From NCBI GenBank assembly GCA_963556145.1, contig OY744471.1, positions 3,217,590 to 3,281,589 of the forward strand: a stretch of 64,000 nt of DNA, written 5' to 3'. The notes under the pieces were generated by a model that ran no database searches, was not told where the DNA came from, and worked only from the letters and a program-made list of their open reading frames with translations. Below, one piece after another: positions 34,342 to 46,539 of this stretch. How positions within the stretch are numbered: the stretch's first letter is position 1; each line of letters begins with the position of its first letter. A program made the translations under genes and the position numbers. Origin of the DNA: Hygrocybe punicea. Its lineage: Eukaryota; Basidiomycota; Agaricomycetes; Agaricales; Hygrophoraceae.

Positions 34342-36480
34342 TGTAGTTAATCAGAGCTTGGACGCGTGACCTGATGGATTAGGAAGTGGCTTACATAAAT
34401 TTTGCGGAGTTGAGCAGGTTCCCAGGCAGAGTGGGGGGGATGGGGAGGGTGACACATTAGTCGGATGACAGCAGAGTTAGGTGTGGGGGATGGCATGGAC
34501 TGTGAGAGGGCCCTGTGAATTTTGTGGGGGGATCTGGATGGATTTGAGTTAGCAGGGGTGGGATTTGTGGCAGAGTAGGTACTGTTTGGGGTGCTGTGGC
34601 CGAAATAGGGAATGCAAATTTTCGATAATTTCCACCCTGATTCTACACTATGTACACTACATTTTACCCCACCAAAGGTAGTCCTACAATGGGGTTGCTG
34701 AGGCTATGGAATGTGCGCAAGTTGAGGTTGTGCTGGAGTTGTGGCTGAAATTCAGACGGAGTTTCAAATCCACAGCCAAAGCGTTCACACTCAGATGAAC
34801 CCAAAACCTTCTGCTGCTCAACATCCCACCCCCCACCATCCTGACTCTCCTGCCAGCTCCCTGCTCACCCTGCAGCCCCACAACTTTTCCATCCTCCTCT
34901 ATTGTTGTCTACCCCCCTCCAGGTGACTTTTTGGCCCCCCCAGTGTCACCAAGGTCCAGCAACAGTGCTACCAGTGCCCCCAGCAAGAGGGGCGCATTCC
35001 GGCTGCTTTTGAGCACCATAGAGGAGTTCTGAGGGCAGCAGGGGATGTGGTGCACCCACCCCCTGCTGCAGCAGGTGAGTGTTCAGTTCAATTGGGTGTT
35101 TTAGAGGTGAATTGACTTGGTAGTGATCACTCAGGCTTCAGCCCCCTCTCCCTGTCCTCCCAGCCCTCCATCCAGCTCTTCCCCACATCTCTTCATCCCT
35201 CCTGCACTCCCTCCACCCATCCTCCACCCTCCCCCCTGCTTCCCCTCCCTTCCTGGCCTGTTCTGCTCCCCCCTCCACCTCCCTCCTTTTCCCCCCTCCA
35301 GACCCTTCCTTTAACACCCATCTACCCTCCCATCACTCTCCTGTCATCACTCTCACCACACTGTGCCTGTACCCTCTGTAGTAGCTCATTTTGTATGATA
35401 TTGACATTTAATTTGATTTAATTTAATTTAAGTTATTAAATAATTAAATAACTAATAACTACTTAATAATGGCTGAACCAATGCTTCTCTTCTATTTATA
35501 TCTTTATAAATAGGTAAATAAGGAGAATATGAGCCATAAGAAATTCGATTATACAAGAATAAGTGTCAAGACTTCACTATACTACTCTCCACTGTACAGG
35601 TGGGAGTCTATCTGATATTTACCTGTAACATCAAGCATGGTCAGGTCTCAGCAGTAAACATAATACATTCCAGACATATATGAAGTTATAGGAATTCAAA
35701 AAATCTTTTCTTCTTTGCTCACACTCAGCATTTACTACTGATATATACACCTACCAGTGGAATTAATTGCTAAACCTGTCTTGGTGAGCTTGCACAATGA
35801 GTGGTAGGATAATGCGACCATGCCCTGGGACCAGTGGCATAACCTGAGGAAGAAAGTGTATTTGTTAGGTAAGACAGCGAGATATTAGCATTCGCAGAAA
35901 GATCAGAAAAACAGGGGTGAGTTAGAATGCAAGGGGAGCGCAAGAAAATTATATTACCTGGAAATGGTGAGCTAACAAAGCAACAGTGTAAGAAGACTTA
36001 CTCACAGTTGTGAGTAGTGAGACTGAGATCAGGCTGTGACCACATCACACAAAATGTAGTTGGACTCAGCAACAGTTACAATATATGCAACATACACTGG
36101 GGCCAAGGTCTCAGGCCTCAACATAACATATTACACATAAATATAATTTTTGGTAAGAATTCACATTACACAGAATTTACTGTAGATTATATTTTGCCTA
36201 ACAAACCTCAAGGACATATTCCACATACAAAACCCAAAAATATTCTCTGTACCTATCTTGATTATTATATGTTCACCCAATTCTTCATTTACTACCTATT
36301 ACCATTAATTATTGACACCTAATAGTTGAGGGCAGGGCCAAGCGAAGCGAGGTCTCAGCCCCCTCCATGAAATATTCTACATAACATGTCCAAAAACATC
36401 CCTACAGTCCTTTCTTTCTAGGACTTTAGATCCCGTCCAGGACAGGATTATTGCCTCCCTGGACGGGTCCTAACTCTAGT
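34342..36480 (+). repeat. R2 repeat, copy B (uninterrupted)
   Basis: About 2.14 kb, directly following copy A head to tail. It shares the TGTAGTTAATCAGAGCTTGG start and CCTAACTCTAGT end. The right half (35695-36480) is nearly identical to 33534-34340, while the left half is more diverged. Unknown repeat class. Confidence 0.8.
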
Positions 36481-36956
36481 AGATTGAATGATACGTAGCA
36501 ATTAATTTGAGATTTGCAATGGTTAATTTGCTGACTAATATTGCTAGTGAAATGTCCAACAGTATAAAAGCACCATTGGAAAAATCCTGAGGGGTCAGGT
36601 TTTGCTCAGATATGTATGATTTAAATGTATAACTTCCTTCTCTGCCTTGACTAAGTGGAAATAATTTTAATCCAAGTTCAGACATGGTAAAAACAGGTTT
36701 TTTGCCACCACCTATATATGTTCTGGATATGATTATTTTCATCAATATTTTGGGATAATATGGCTGTATTATGGGAATTAAATATCTTCACTGCTTGCTT
36801 CAGCTGTAATATCAAAGTAGCAAAATGCCATGCTATGATACCTATACTGACACATAATGTGGCATAGAAACATTTGTTGTACTGCAACAATAGTATAATT
36901 GATGTAAAATACATTGACTGGTAGAACAATAAACATATTATTGCCTGGTATTGAGC
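36481..36956. other. No gene recognised
   Basis: AT-rich. A minus-strand frame runs through this region from the 30-bp repeat (37319 to 36678), but it is open largely because of that repeat and has no recognised domain. Confidence 0.35.
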
Positions 36957-37205
36957 AGACAAAGAGAACAATACACCCAACTGTCTGGGCAGAGAAGATA
37001 ATACACCCAACTGATTGGGTGGAGAGGACATTACACCCAACTGACTGGGCAGGAAGGACAATACACCCAACTGACTGAGCAGAGTGAACCTCACACCCAA
37101 CTGACTGGGCAGAGTGAACCTCACACCCAACTGACTGGGCAGAGTGAACCTCACACCCAACTGACTGGGCAGAGACGACAATACACCCAACAATTTGGGC
37201 AGGCA
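36957..37205 (-). repeat. 30-bp minisatellite, about eight units
   Basis: Unit ACACCCAACTGACTGGGCAG plus about ten variable bases. Three central units (37080-37170) are identical or nearly so. The unit is a multiple of three and gives a repeated Gln-Leu-Gly-Val peptide in one minus frame. The core resembles the CCAACTGACTTGGG word in the KDZ ends. Confidence 0.8.
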
Positions 37206-37699
37206 GATTCTGGTTGAATATACCTGACAAGTAATACTAATCCATTTTGCTAGACCAGGTGATTTAGTAGATTCAGTAGATATAGAGGTAGTTGGATTTA
37301 CTGACTGAAACCCTTCCAAAGCAATTGGCTACATTGTTACTGGTTTTGCCATTGATGTGAGCTTTGGCTGATGACCACTAATAGAAAGCAATTCAGTACT
37401 TTAAATGGGTTGAAACCCAACACAAATGGAACCTTTGGGCTATTAAGTTGTAATAGAATTGTGAGTGACAGAAGTAGCAGTAGGATGAGGTGTTTGAAAG
37501 TCATAGGGATGTCGTTCAAGTTGGGAAAAAAGTTTTTCCATTTGTTTGAACTGTGGGAAAATCTTATTAATCATTGTTTGACGTGTCAACTTGTTTTCTG
37601 GTTTGCTCTTAGCTCTCTAATCACCATACAGATGTCCCCTCCCATGCCTCTTTTGATTCAGAATCGTCTCTCCCAGGTGACTCTACTGCTCCTGTGGCT

Positions 37700-38720
37700 T
37701 AATTGAAAGGTGCTGGTGGTCGAAACAGACTATTCCTCTGTGACCAAAGCACTCAACCGCTGTCTTAACCGTGTATTCTCATTTTCCAGTTTCCACTGTT
37801 GTTCCTCCTCTTCCTTAATTTGTTTCGTCAAGGACAAATGCTCTTGTTCACCTTCCTTTCACCCTTCTTGCCGCAGCTTTAGGATGAAGGTCAGTCACTT
37901 GTAAGTCTAGTGCAGACGAAGAACCTACATCATTTTCATGAGCCCAGGAACTCTCTTCTTTCAATTGCACATCATGGCTCACAATATCCATGGGATGACA
38001 ATCCTCATTTTCTATTACTTCCAATGAGTCCTCCCCCACTGTCATCCACAGGAATTTGCTATGTCTGTTCCAAGATTGATCCTGGTTTATGAAGGGTTGA
38101 TATTTCGAATTTGAAAGTGCCTGTCAGATAGTGTAGGCAAACCAGTAGCATTGGTGATGAAACACATCGTAATTTGGTGCATGATGATGAATAACTATCA
38201 ATAAAGTTGTGAATTCTAGTAGTGTATATTAGTGGCCAAAAGTCAACATTAAAAGGCAATCAAAAGGGACAAAATCTGATATGAATGGATTTTTTGGGTT
38301 TTTCTGATCCGAGTGTTTCTTGTGACCCCTCCCAGCCACTCTGATGTGGTCATGAGCAAGTGCTGTAAATGACATTGTAAGTAAAGATTGAAAAGACTCT
38401 TGATTGGATGGTTGTTTCACAGCACGATCAATAAGAACTGTGGCTATTTCACCAGTACCGTCATGAGAGAGATCAATAAGCAAGAATTCGTGTTTTTTTT
38501 CTGCTTGACATTTGCAATATTGAACTTGAACCACTTGGCAGGCATTACTACTGTGGCCCTCATTGACCATTGTTGTTGCCCAAGTCACTGCATCAAGCTG
38601 ACTTTGAGAATCTGGAAAGAGTAGAGGCATTTCCGGCTTGGTAGGTTGGGCCATGAAGAAATTCAGAGCTGAGAGTTTACAGGAGAATTGTAGGCGTAGC
38701 TGGTGAAAAGTTGTAGACAT
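37700..38720 (-). pseudogene. Agaricomycete hypothetical gene, coiled-coil C-terminus, decayed
   Basis: The frame 38720-38229 (163 codons) encodes a polar protein with a KHEFLLIDLSHDGTGEIATVL block followed by IDRAV. It resembles a family of Agaricomycete hypothetical proteins in which such a block precedes a cysteine/tryptophan-containing domain. Downstream on the same strand frames shift (FIDSYSSSCTKLRC region near 38190) and end in an obvious coiled coil: EGEQEHLSLTKQIKEEEEQQ, then WKLENENTRLRQRLSALV, at 37850-37745. Stops and shifts in between suggest decay, although some gaps may be introns. Its upstream end abuts R1 copy C at 38733, which may have disrupted it. Confidence 0.4.
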
Positions 38721-38732
38721 GAGTTGTGGATG

Positions 38733-39923
38733 GTTACAAGTTCTTTTAATTTATTAAAAGACTCGTTCTTTATGAGACCTGGTTCAGTGAGGGTTTGTAA
38801 TTAATTAATTAATTAATTAATTAAGTAATTGATTAATTAATAAAGTTGATCACCTATAGACAAAATCTTTTTGGGCAAGAGATATGATTCCACTTCTGAT
38901 ACTGGAAAATAACATGAAGTTGGGGCCATGTGTGGACAAGCTTACATAAGCATCTAAATATGGGTTTCCTCAGAAAAGACAAATTACCTTCAAAAGATAT
39001 TCAAAATATTTGTATCAGGCTCAATTCTTATCAGAATCAGCTGAAAATTGAATTGCTGACTAATATAACCATTTCTGGCAAGGTGTGACAGTCACATATG
39101 ATGAATCTAACTATATAAGGTAATTTTTGATATTATATACCAAATCTTTTACTGATTATGGTGGTGATACTCACATGTGACTAGTCTAACCATATAAGAC
39201 AATTTTACACCATATATGCTAAATTTTAAGCTGATCACAGGAGTCACAATCACATATGATCACTGTTACTATATATGGAAATATCAGCCGTATAAGCAGA
39301 AATAAGCTTAACTCAGATGATATTCTGGTATTTTTACTTAAAACATAAAATTCAATGTGATATTGCCGTATATATACATTATCTTACATGTTAAGTATAT
39401 ATTTCAAGCAAAATCACTTATTAATATTTATAATAATCATACAAATAAAAATTCAATAAAAGAAAAAAGACTTTGTTCATGCCATATGTAACATTAGCCC
39501 AATCATCAAGCGCAGCTGTCTTCATCTGTTGTACAGCATACAAGGTCATGGAGAAGTAAGGTTAAACAAATATAGGTCAATTGTTATCATAGGGACAGTT
39601 GTATTTGACAGTTGACCTATGGCTTCCTAAACATTTCTTCTATAGCTGAAAATATTATATAAAGATGTAGCACAGAAGACATGACAGTAAGAGAGGAGGT
39701 TGATGAATACTCAAAACTATCTCTGTAGTTTTATTTTTTCTACTTTTTATGTTGCTGAGGTGAGAGATGGGCTTATTAGAATAATTGGCATACAACATGT
39801 GCTATCTGTCTTGTATCATATGTAACAACATGCTTTATGCAATTGTTTACTTCGTTATAGAAGTAGAGAGGGGAAAAGAATAACTCATTCATGCCATGCG
39901 CAGAACTGGCCCATTAAACAAGT
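38733..39923 (+). repeat. R1 repeat, copy C
   Basis: Same start (GTTACAAGTTCTTTTAATTT) and end (TTAAACAAGT) as copy A, in the same orientation. It carries an ATTAATTAATTAATT microsatellite expansion near 38800 and CACATGTGAC-type words at 39170 and elsewhere. Confidence 0.75.
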
Positions 39924-40304
39924 GTATTGTGGCTAGACAATCAAAAGTCCATATAAGCACACATAATCCCAGGGCTGCCCAGGACTTTTTCCAACATGTA
40001 GATGGTTCAGTACTAGAGGTGAGTTGAAATTAGTTGTTCAGGTTTGGGTGGTAGCCTGAAGTGCTCAGTAAGATAATAAGATGTGGTTTGACCAGTAGTG
40101 TTGTGCTGGAATTGAATAATTCAGCGCATGGTGTTCATGGCTATGTATAGTTTGTGTACATGATAAACTGTTATGGTGAGAGATGGGATGTCCACACTTC
40201 TGTGCACAAGCACAGGTCTGGAACATTATTGAAGCAGAAGCTGAATAATCCTAAACCATCAATATTATAGACTGTTGTTGGTTTCATCCTGGGTCTGTTC
40301 CTGG
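39924..40304. other. No gene recognised
   Basis: Non-coding, moderately AT-rich spacer between R1 copy C and the minisatellite. Nothing identifiable. Confidence 0.4.
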
Positions 40305-41045
40305 GATGTTCCAGGTCTATAATGGTTTTCCCACTGCTGTTGGTGGGATGTCCCAGGTCTGGAACATTATGAACCAGAAACTGAATAATCCTAAACCATT
40401 GACATTGTGGACTCTAAGTGGCTGTCCCAAAGGCGGTGTGGGGACATCCCAGGTGTATATAGTGGAATGTCACAGGAATGTCCCAGGTCTCTAACATTAT
40501 GGTCTGTCCCAGGGCTGTATGGGTAGTGGGATGTCTTAGGTCTGTATGGGAATGTCCCAGGTCTATAGTGGGATGTCCCAGGGCTGTCCCAGGGATGTCC
40601 CGGGTCTCTACTGGGCTGTCTCAGGGCTGTCACAGGGACGTCCCAGGTCTAGTGGGATGTCCCAGGTCTGTACAGGGATGTCCCATGGCTGTCACAGGAA
40701 TGTCCCAGGTCTCTACTGGGCTGTCCCAGAGCTGTCACAGAGACATCCCAGGTCTATAGTGGGATGTCCCAGGACCATCACAGGGATGTCCCAGGTCTCT
40801 AATAGGCTGTCCCAGGGTTGTATGGAGATATCACAGGTCTATAGTGGGATGTCCCAGGGATGTCACTGGGACATCCCAGGATTGTAATAGGATGTTCCAG
40901 GACTCTGATGGGATGTCCCAGGACTGTAATGGGATGCCCCAGGTCTTTGATGGGATGTCCCACTGCTGTTCATGAGATGCCTCAAGTCTATATTGGAATG
41001 TCCCAGGTCTGTTTATGGGATGTCCCACTTCAGTTCATAGGATAT
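40305..41045 (+). repeat. GGGATGTCCCAGG minisatellite
   Basis: More than twenty copies of the palindromic core GGGA(T/C)GTCCC followed by AGG, spaced 15-25 bp apart by TCTATAGT, GCTGTCACA or similar. A smaller related cluster in mixed orientation lies at 41605-41765. Open frames are repeat-driven. Confidence 0.8.
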
Positions 41046-41839
41046 CCCTGCATTGTACCAGAGCCAGCAAACATGTATACAAAGAATCTTCTACTATCAT
41101 GCTTATAATACCTCAGTGTCAGATATGGGCTATTCTACTGTCCTTTCACAAGATATCTCTACACTCTCCCAGTTCATTCTCTTAAATCTCAGAACATTCT
41201 GGAGACAAATCAACATGTTGCATTTTGATTGGCTAACATCTAATATTTAGTTTGAATAGTAGATCATACAGTCAGTTCCATGAGCAGAATGTTCTTTAAG
41301 CAGGTTCTCAATATTATGTCAAAGAATATTTAATTGTTCTCTTCTAGTTCAATTCCTTTTCCTTATCCATCATAATTAAATATGCTCGGTCATGAAGACT
41401 GAGTAGCTACATGATTGCAATCTTGACAACCAACATCATCCACCTGAATTGGCTGTGGTCAACCAGAGTCTACAAGTCACATGCATGTAGCTATACAGCT
41501 ATCATATGTTGTATGTGATGGCTACTAACATTCCATTGACTAATAACCACACTATCATTATGGCCACAGCAAAAAATATATTTCAAAAAAATATCCAAAA
41601 ATTAGTTTGGGACATCCCAAATAATGCCCTGGCACCAGGGATGTCCCATGTCCCTGGCACATCCCATTGTCCCAGGGACAAGCCCACATCATTATCCCAT
41701 TGTCCCAATGCTTTGGACCAGGGATAGCCCAGGGACATCCCAGGATAGTCCAGGGACATGGATATTAGCCCTGGGCCAGACCTGTTATTTCTCAACATGT
41801 AGAAGTAACATACGACCCATTTAGTTACATCTACAAGTT
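41046..41839. other. No gene recognised
   Basis: AT-rich non-coding DNA plus the small GGGATGTCCC-like cluster at 41605-41765. No domain or terminal repeat was seen. Confidence 0.4.
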
Positions 41840-43560
41840 TAGGAAATCAGGTGGCCTGAAGTGGTTTTGGGGCTTTCTGGGCATGGAATTTCAACCAGAA
41901 TCGGTGGGGCATGGGTTTCCAAGTACGTTGGGGTTGTAAAACGAGTGTGGATGGTAGATGTGACAGGGATTGAGATGTTGATTTCACTTGAGGAATGTTG
42001 GCTGTCACTGTTTCATGGATCGCGATGTCGTGGGTTGTGGTGATGGGAGGTGCAGCTTCCGGGTTCTCATTCTATAGTGTCATCCATCCATCGTCATGTG
42101 GGATACACAGAGTGTCATCACTGTAGTCGTGGACAGTGTTGAATTGCTGGAGCAGAGGTTTACCCAGAAGGAGGGACCAGGAGCCACCACTGGGGAACAC
42201 TTTGAAAGCAGTGGTCTTGTGTGAATTTCCAAGTTTGACATCCCCTTGCCAACATCCGTGTGATGGTTCCCTGGCACCATTCACCATGTGCAGGGTCTTG
42301 TGTGATGGTTGCAGTTTACCCAGTTGATGCTGCATTTTGTTGTACATAGTTGAGAAAATGGAGTTCACCATTGCACCATCATCAACAAGACTGCGGATGT
42401 GCTGGTGTGACCCATTGGGGCCTCATAGATCAACTGATTGCAAAAATGGTTTTGCAATGTGTGGGGTTGCCGGTGCATTCTTTCCCACCATGTACAGGTC
42501 AACAGTTTCATGTTTGGACTTATGACCTGAACATGAAATATCGGTACTGACTAAAGAGTCCTGTGTTGTATCCGTATGCGGTTTTATTTTGGGAAGATGT
42601 ACCGGCACGTCCCTGACCCATCCCATACAGTGATTGGGGACCGGTGTTTCCATCCATCTGTTTGTCTGGGCCACCTGACCTTCATCTATGCAAACGGCCC
42701 CCTCCCATTTCCCTGGGTGTCATCAAAGTCATTTGGATACTGATGTCCACTGTATCGCTGTTCATAATCATTGTATCTGCCATAGTTTTGGTGTCCGTAG
42801 GACACATAGTTAATGCTCTGCATTTGGCGGTCCTTCCACACTTCGCGGGCGATGTGAGATGCTACCCGGCACCAGGTACATTCGTTTTTGGGAAGTGTAG
42901 CGCCACCACAAACCGGTGCTCCTGTGCGATGGCCTGCTTGGCCGCAGTCCCAACATTCCCATGATCCGAGTGGTGCTGTACCTGGGGTAAGTAGGTATGG
43001 GTGTAGCTTGTCTGGTTGTGCGTCAGCATGAGCGTGATACCATTCGTCGACTTGGGCTCTGTGGGCAGTGCATCCCTGGTTTGTGTCAGGGTGTTGTTGG
43101 ATGACCAGGTTCTGCATGTCATGATATCAAGTAGTGATGGGTTGACCCCGGGTGCTGGGTCCAAATTGGTAGTGTATTGCATGGGTACGGGTAAACCCGT
43201 AGGTTTTGCCACGGGTACGGGTACGGGTAGGGTACGGGTACGGATTCCTGGACCCGCCAGCTTTTTTTTAAGCCCAGGATCATCCAAAATGGTCAAGTAT
43301 TGAGCTAGATATGCTCAAAATACCCCATTGGAGTATTTTGAGCATATCTAGCTCAATACTTGACCATTTTGGACGATCCCAGGCTTAAAATGACGGGTAC
43401 AACCCGCGGGTATTGTACCCATGGGTACAACGGGTGTGGGTACGGGTACAGCCAAAAATACCCGGGGGTTACCCGTGCAATACACTACAAATGGGAATTG
43501 TCCAAGTTGTCGAATGGCATTCAGATTTCCCATTCCCCCTCTGTAGGGTCGATTCCCTTA
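41840..43560 (-). pseudogene. Ty3/gypsy gag C-terminus and protease remnant
   Basis: On the minus strand, 43117-42686 encodes the end of gag: TNQGCTAHRAQVDEWYHAHA, then a zinc-knuckle-like CWDCGQAGH..C and an acidic tail. Frames then continue into a retroviral-type protease region with VDDGAMVNSIFSTMYNKM, TTAFKVFPSGG and LLLGKPLLQQFNTVHDYS (42400-42080). The protease/RT linker runs to about 41840, where homology stops before reverse transcriptase. The catalytic D-S/T-G is replaced by DDGAM, a variant seen in this family. A palindromic element (43172-43485) interrupts the gag part. The remnant is broken by frame changes. Confidence 0.65.
43172..43485. mobile_element. TA-flanked palindromic MITE rich in GGGTAC words
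   Basis: The ends GTGTATTGC and GCAATACAC are complementary, with TA on both sides (43170-43171 and 43486-43487). The centre is an almost perfect palindrome of about 55-bp arms around 43323 (ATCCAAAATGGTCAAGTATT and complement). Between ends and centre lie stacks of GGGTACGGGTAC words. It has no coding capacity. It sits inside the minus-strand gag remnant. Confidence 0.85.
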
Positions 43561-43817
43561 AAACCCAACGACTTCATGACACCGAGAACCCAAGAACCCA
43601 AGAACCTGAGAACCTAGAATTGAGCACTGAGAACCGAGAGCCGAGAGCCAAGCACTGAAAACTGAGAACCGAGCACCGAGAACCGCATACAGAACACTGA
43701 ATCACAATGAACTTAAAGTGAGTTTCCCCCACAAAAACGGCACCAGCAACCCACCCACATTCAGCACTGCATGCACCCAGATCAACTATCCGAGTTCAAG
43801 ACAGATATGGTAGATAC

Positions 43818-44737
43818 ATGAGCACCCCACCAACCTCGTCCACATCGTCAGTCTCCTCGATCACAACACCCTCAACAGACTCCACAAACCTGGAACCAAC
43901 CACCCCACCAACCTCGCCAACTGTACCACTTCTGCACGTACCCAGACCCAGAATGGGCGAATCGGGTTCTCTGTATTGGGATGGAGGCCCTGACGAGAAA
44001 AAAAAACAACATTGGGTCAGTTTCTATGAGAAATCAACATCAAAATTGAAGATAAAGAATATACCACTGACAACAAAAAAATTGACTGTTTTCGAAATAA
44101 TCTGGATTTTGGTGGCACCGCTAACCAGTGGCTTGACGGATTAGCCAACGATATCAAAACTGACTGGAACAAATTGGTAGAAGCCTTCGAAAAGCAGTGG
44201 CCAAAGAATGTAATTCCCAAACCATCCAAGACTGAGTGTATTCGCAAACTGAAGGAATCGACGCTGCCCGTCAACACCCTTAGTACAAAAACCAAGACAG
44301 TGGGGTCAAAGGAGGTTTGGACCCACATTAAATGGGTGAACGGATTGATCGCCAAGGTGAAGGACACTGAGGACACCAACTGCCTCCTGCTTCAAGACAT
44401 CTTTGACGCGCTCCCAACACCAGTCTGCGATCCCATCAGACACAAACCCCACGCTACATACAATGAACTCGCCAATATGGTATGTAACATCGACATCACC
44501 CACTTACGAGAAACCATCTCAAAATATGAAAAGGATGAGGAAACTGCCCATTTGGCACATATACCAGTGTCACCAACCAAAACCCTACGTGAAACACTTG
44601 CCCACATGTATCTCCAGCCCACCATGGGCCCCCGCCAACAATATGCCACTACCCACCAGTACCAACCTACTCGGGGGAATTGGGGTGACCCATTTGGTAT
44701 GAACGTGGGTGGTGGGGAGAACCTGTTCGTGAGTTGA
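43818..44737 (+). pseudogene. Ty3/gypsy gag N-terminal part, plus strand
   Basis: Capsid-like gag sequence in two overlapping frames. 43818-44144 holds a Thr/Ser/Pro-rich head, and GTANQWLDGLANDIKTDWN follows after a frame change near 44090. 44174-44737 holds VEAFEKQWPKN, KWVNGLIAKVKDTEDTN and LRETISKYEKDEETAHLAHI. The zinc knuckle is missing; it lies on the opposite strand at 42.9 kb in what looks like the same family. A leader rich in GAGCACCGAGAACC words precedes it (43560-43800). Either two elements meet head to head, or one was inverted internally. Confidence 0.65.
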
Positions 44738-44818
44738 GGACCTGCCCCAGTGCAGGGTGGGAAATCATGAAAAGTTGGTTGTAGTGTGGGCTGGGTTAGA
44801 ATCTGCTCTCATCACCAT

Positions 44819-44972
44819 GTTGGAGTGGGAGGGAGGTTGCTACTCTGAGATGCACTGGAATCGAGTTGAAATCCAAAGCTAACTCTACAAAACAAGGGAT
44901 CTCACTACTAAAGGAAACTGAACCGTGGGAACTGCAGTCATGTGACTACACAGGCACATCTAATCCACTGGC
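44819..44972 (-). repeat. Diverged LTR related to 12123-14629 element
   Basis: Starts TGGAGTGGGAGGGAGG, shares GAACCGTGGGA, the (A)TG(T/A)GACTA-AGGCAC block and a CCACTGGCA end with the nested element's LTR. It is preceded on the plus strand by GAATCTGCTCTCATCACCA, the same primer-binding-site sequence read backwards. It is therefore a 5' LTR of a minus-strand element, although the gag next to it reads plus. Confidence 0.65.
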
Positions 44973-45026
44973 ACCCTGGATGCAGCTGAGGCGGAACACA
45001 TACATACAACGCGTGCGTTTTGTCTG

Positions 45027-45275
45027 CTCGCGAAGATACTGGCCATGTCAACTGACATGCATGGGTCTCTTGTGAGATCAGAAGGGGTAACTGCGGGCAG
45101 GCCACCCCCCAATCCCACCTCGCGAAGACAACAGCCACATCAATTGATGTGCGCGGATCTTCTGCAAGGTCAGATGGAGTAACAGCTGGGCACAGCAGCT
45201 CACCTGCCCCCCAATCCCACCTTGTGATGATGCTGGCCACATCAATTGACGTGCATGGCTCTCTCGCAAGGTGGA
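45027..45275 (+). repeat. Three tandem palindromic units (CATGTCAATTGACATG type)
   Basis: Units of about 95-100 bp. Each has a roughly 55-bp dyad (CTCGCGAAG or decayed form, CCACATCAATTGATGTG-like centre, CTTGCAAGGT-like mirror) and a 40-bp spacer ending CCCCCCAATCCCAC. It belongs to the family described under findings. Confidence 0.75.
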
Positions 45276-46539
45276 CGAAGTTTGGACCAAACCAAACTGA
45301 CATAAACCGTTGTAGAGGGCTCTCGGCCCTCCAGGACCGGAAACTCAATATCTCACAAATCCATTCAAACCCGACATCCCTAACGATTTACGCTCGAACC
45401 CGATGTAACCCGATGTATACTGACTAGCACAGCCACTCATGTACAGGATCAGTCTGACTCCTAAATGCACGGAATCCTAAATATTGCAGATGGATCTTAT
45501 TGGACTGGAATCCCAACATCAGACTTGCCCAATTCACACATACCATCTTCCTTACAGAGATACATAAAAGTATTTAACATCTTTTCATGGCTTTTCACTT
45601 CTCCTGCTCATTTTCCTGTCATCGTCACATCGCAACCTTCTCCTCACTCCCCTATTTCTATTCTCCTTTGTTCATCAGGAAAAACACTATAGCTTTGAGA
45701 CACTCTAAGAGTGTCTCAGAGTGCTCAGAGCACCAGAGTTCTCAGAGTGACCTGGGATGGTCTGAAAGCACAGTGGCTGACTACTCTACACTGAGAGTGC
45801 TCTGGAATACACCGAGACACTCTGAGGAAGGTCGTCAGACCATCACAAAGAAGTCTTGAGAGCTCTCAGAAGTATATGTTATTGAAATAATGTTGTCCTG
45901 CAGTGCATGCTTCTGTTATGCGCAATTGAGATGTTCATTCACACAGTAAGAAGGAGATATTCAAAATGCTGAGTAACATTAAAAATGTGAATAATATAAT
46001 TCTAATTGTAATTTCAGTTGTATTTAATATATAAATAATTATTAACTATCAATTATTAAATAATACTTTATTCTGAAAAATTATTATTAATTAAGTATCA
46101 ATGACAATACAGCATTGACTTACAAAGCACTGTTAAGTTAAGTGAGCTGGAGAGTAAGCAAAGCATGTGAGTTATATAGTGTTTGAAGATGTGCACAGAC
46201 CATTTGTCTGTGTTCGATAGAAATGCATACCAAACATTGTCAATGTAGCGGGAAAGTGTCCAAAACAGGTAATCATTTTATCACCATAAAATAGACATCT
46301 TTTTGGGACACAGTTTTCAAAGGCGTTATCAAGGCCAGTGATGCTGAATGGAACTGATCCAAACATAGTTCAAAACATGAACCATAACCTCTATTTAGCT
46401 ATGTAGATACTCAATTATATATTTTTATGTATGAAGTCACGTGAACTTACATCATGTGACCTTAAACATAGATGCGAAACATCGACTCAACATACTCAAC
46501 AATGGCAACCACAATGGCAGCCACAGTTACACCAATGTA
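45276..46539. other. No gene recognised; simple repeat and AT-rich DNA
   Basis: 45690-45840 contains repeated GAGACACTCT / AGAGTGCTC words that also occur at 47505-47570. 45950-46130 is very AT-rich (ATTATTAATTA runs). No coding region could be supported. Confidence 0.4.

Noticed and set aside
38755..38830. Hairpin plus ATTAATTAATTAATT run as a terminator or replication origin
   Set aside because: The hairpin is simply the conserved R1 start and the run is a microsatellite; the other R1 copies lack the expansion.
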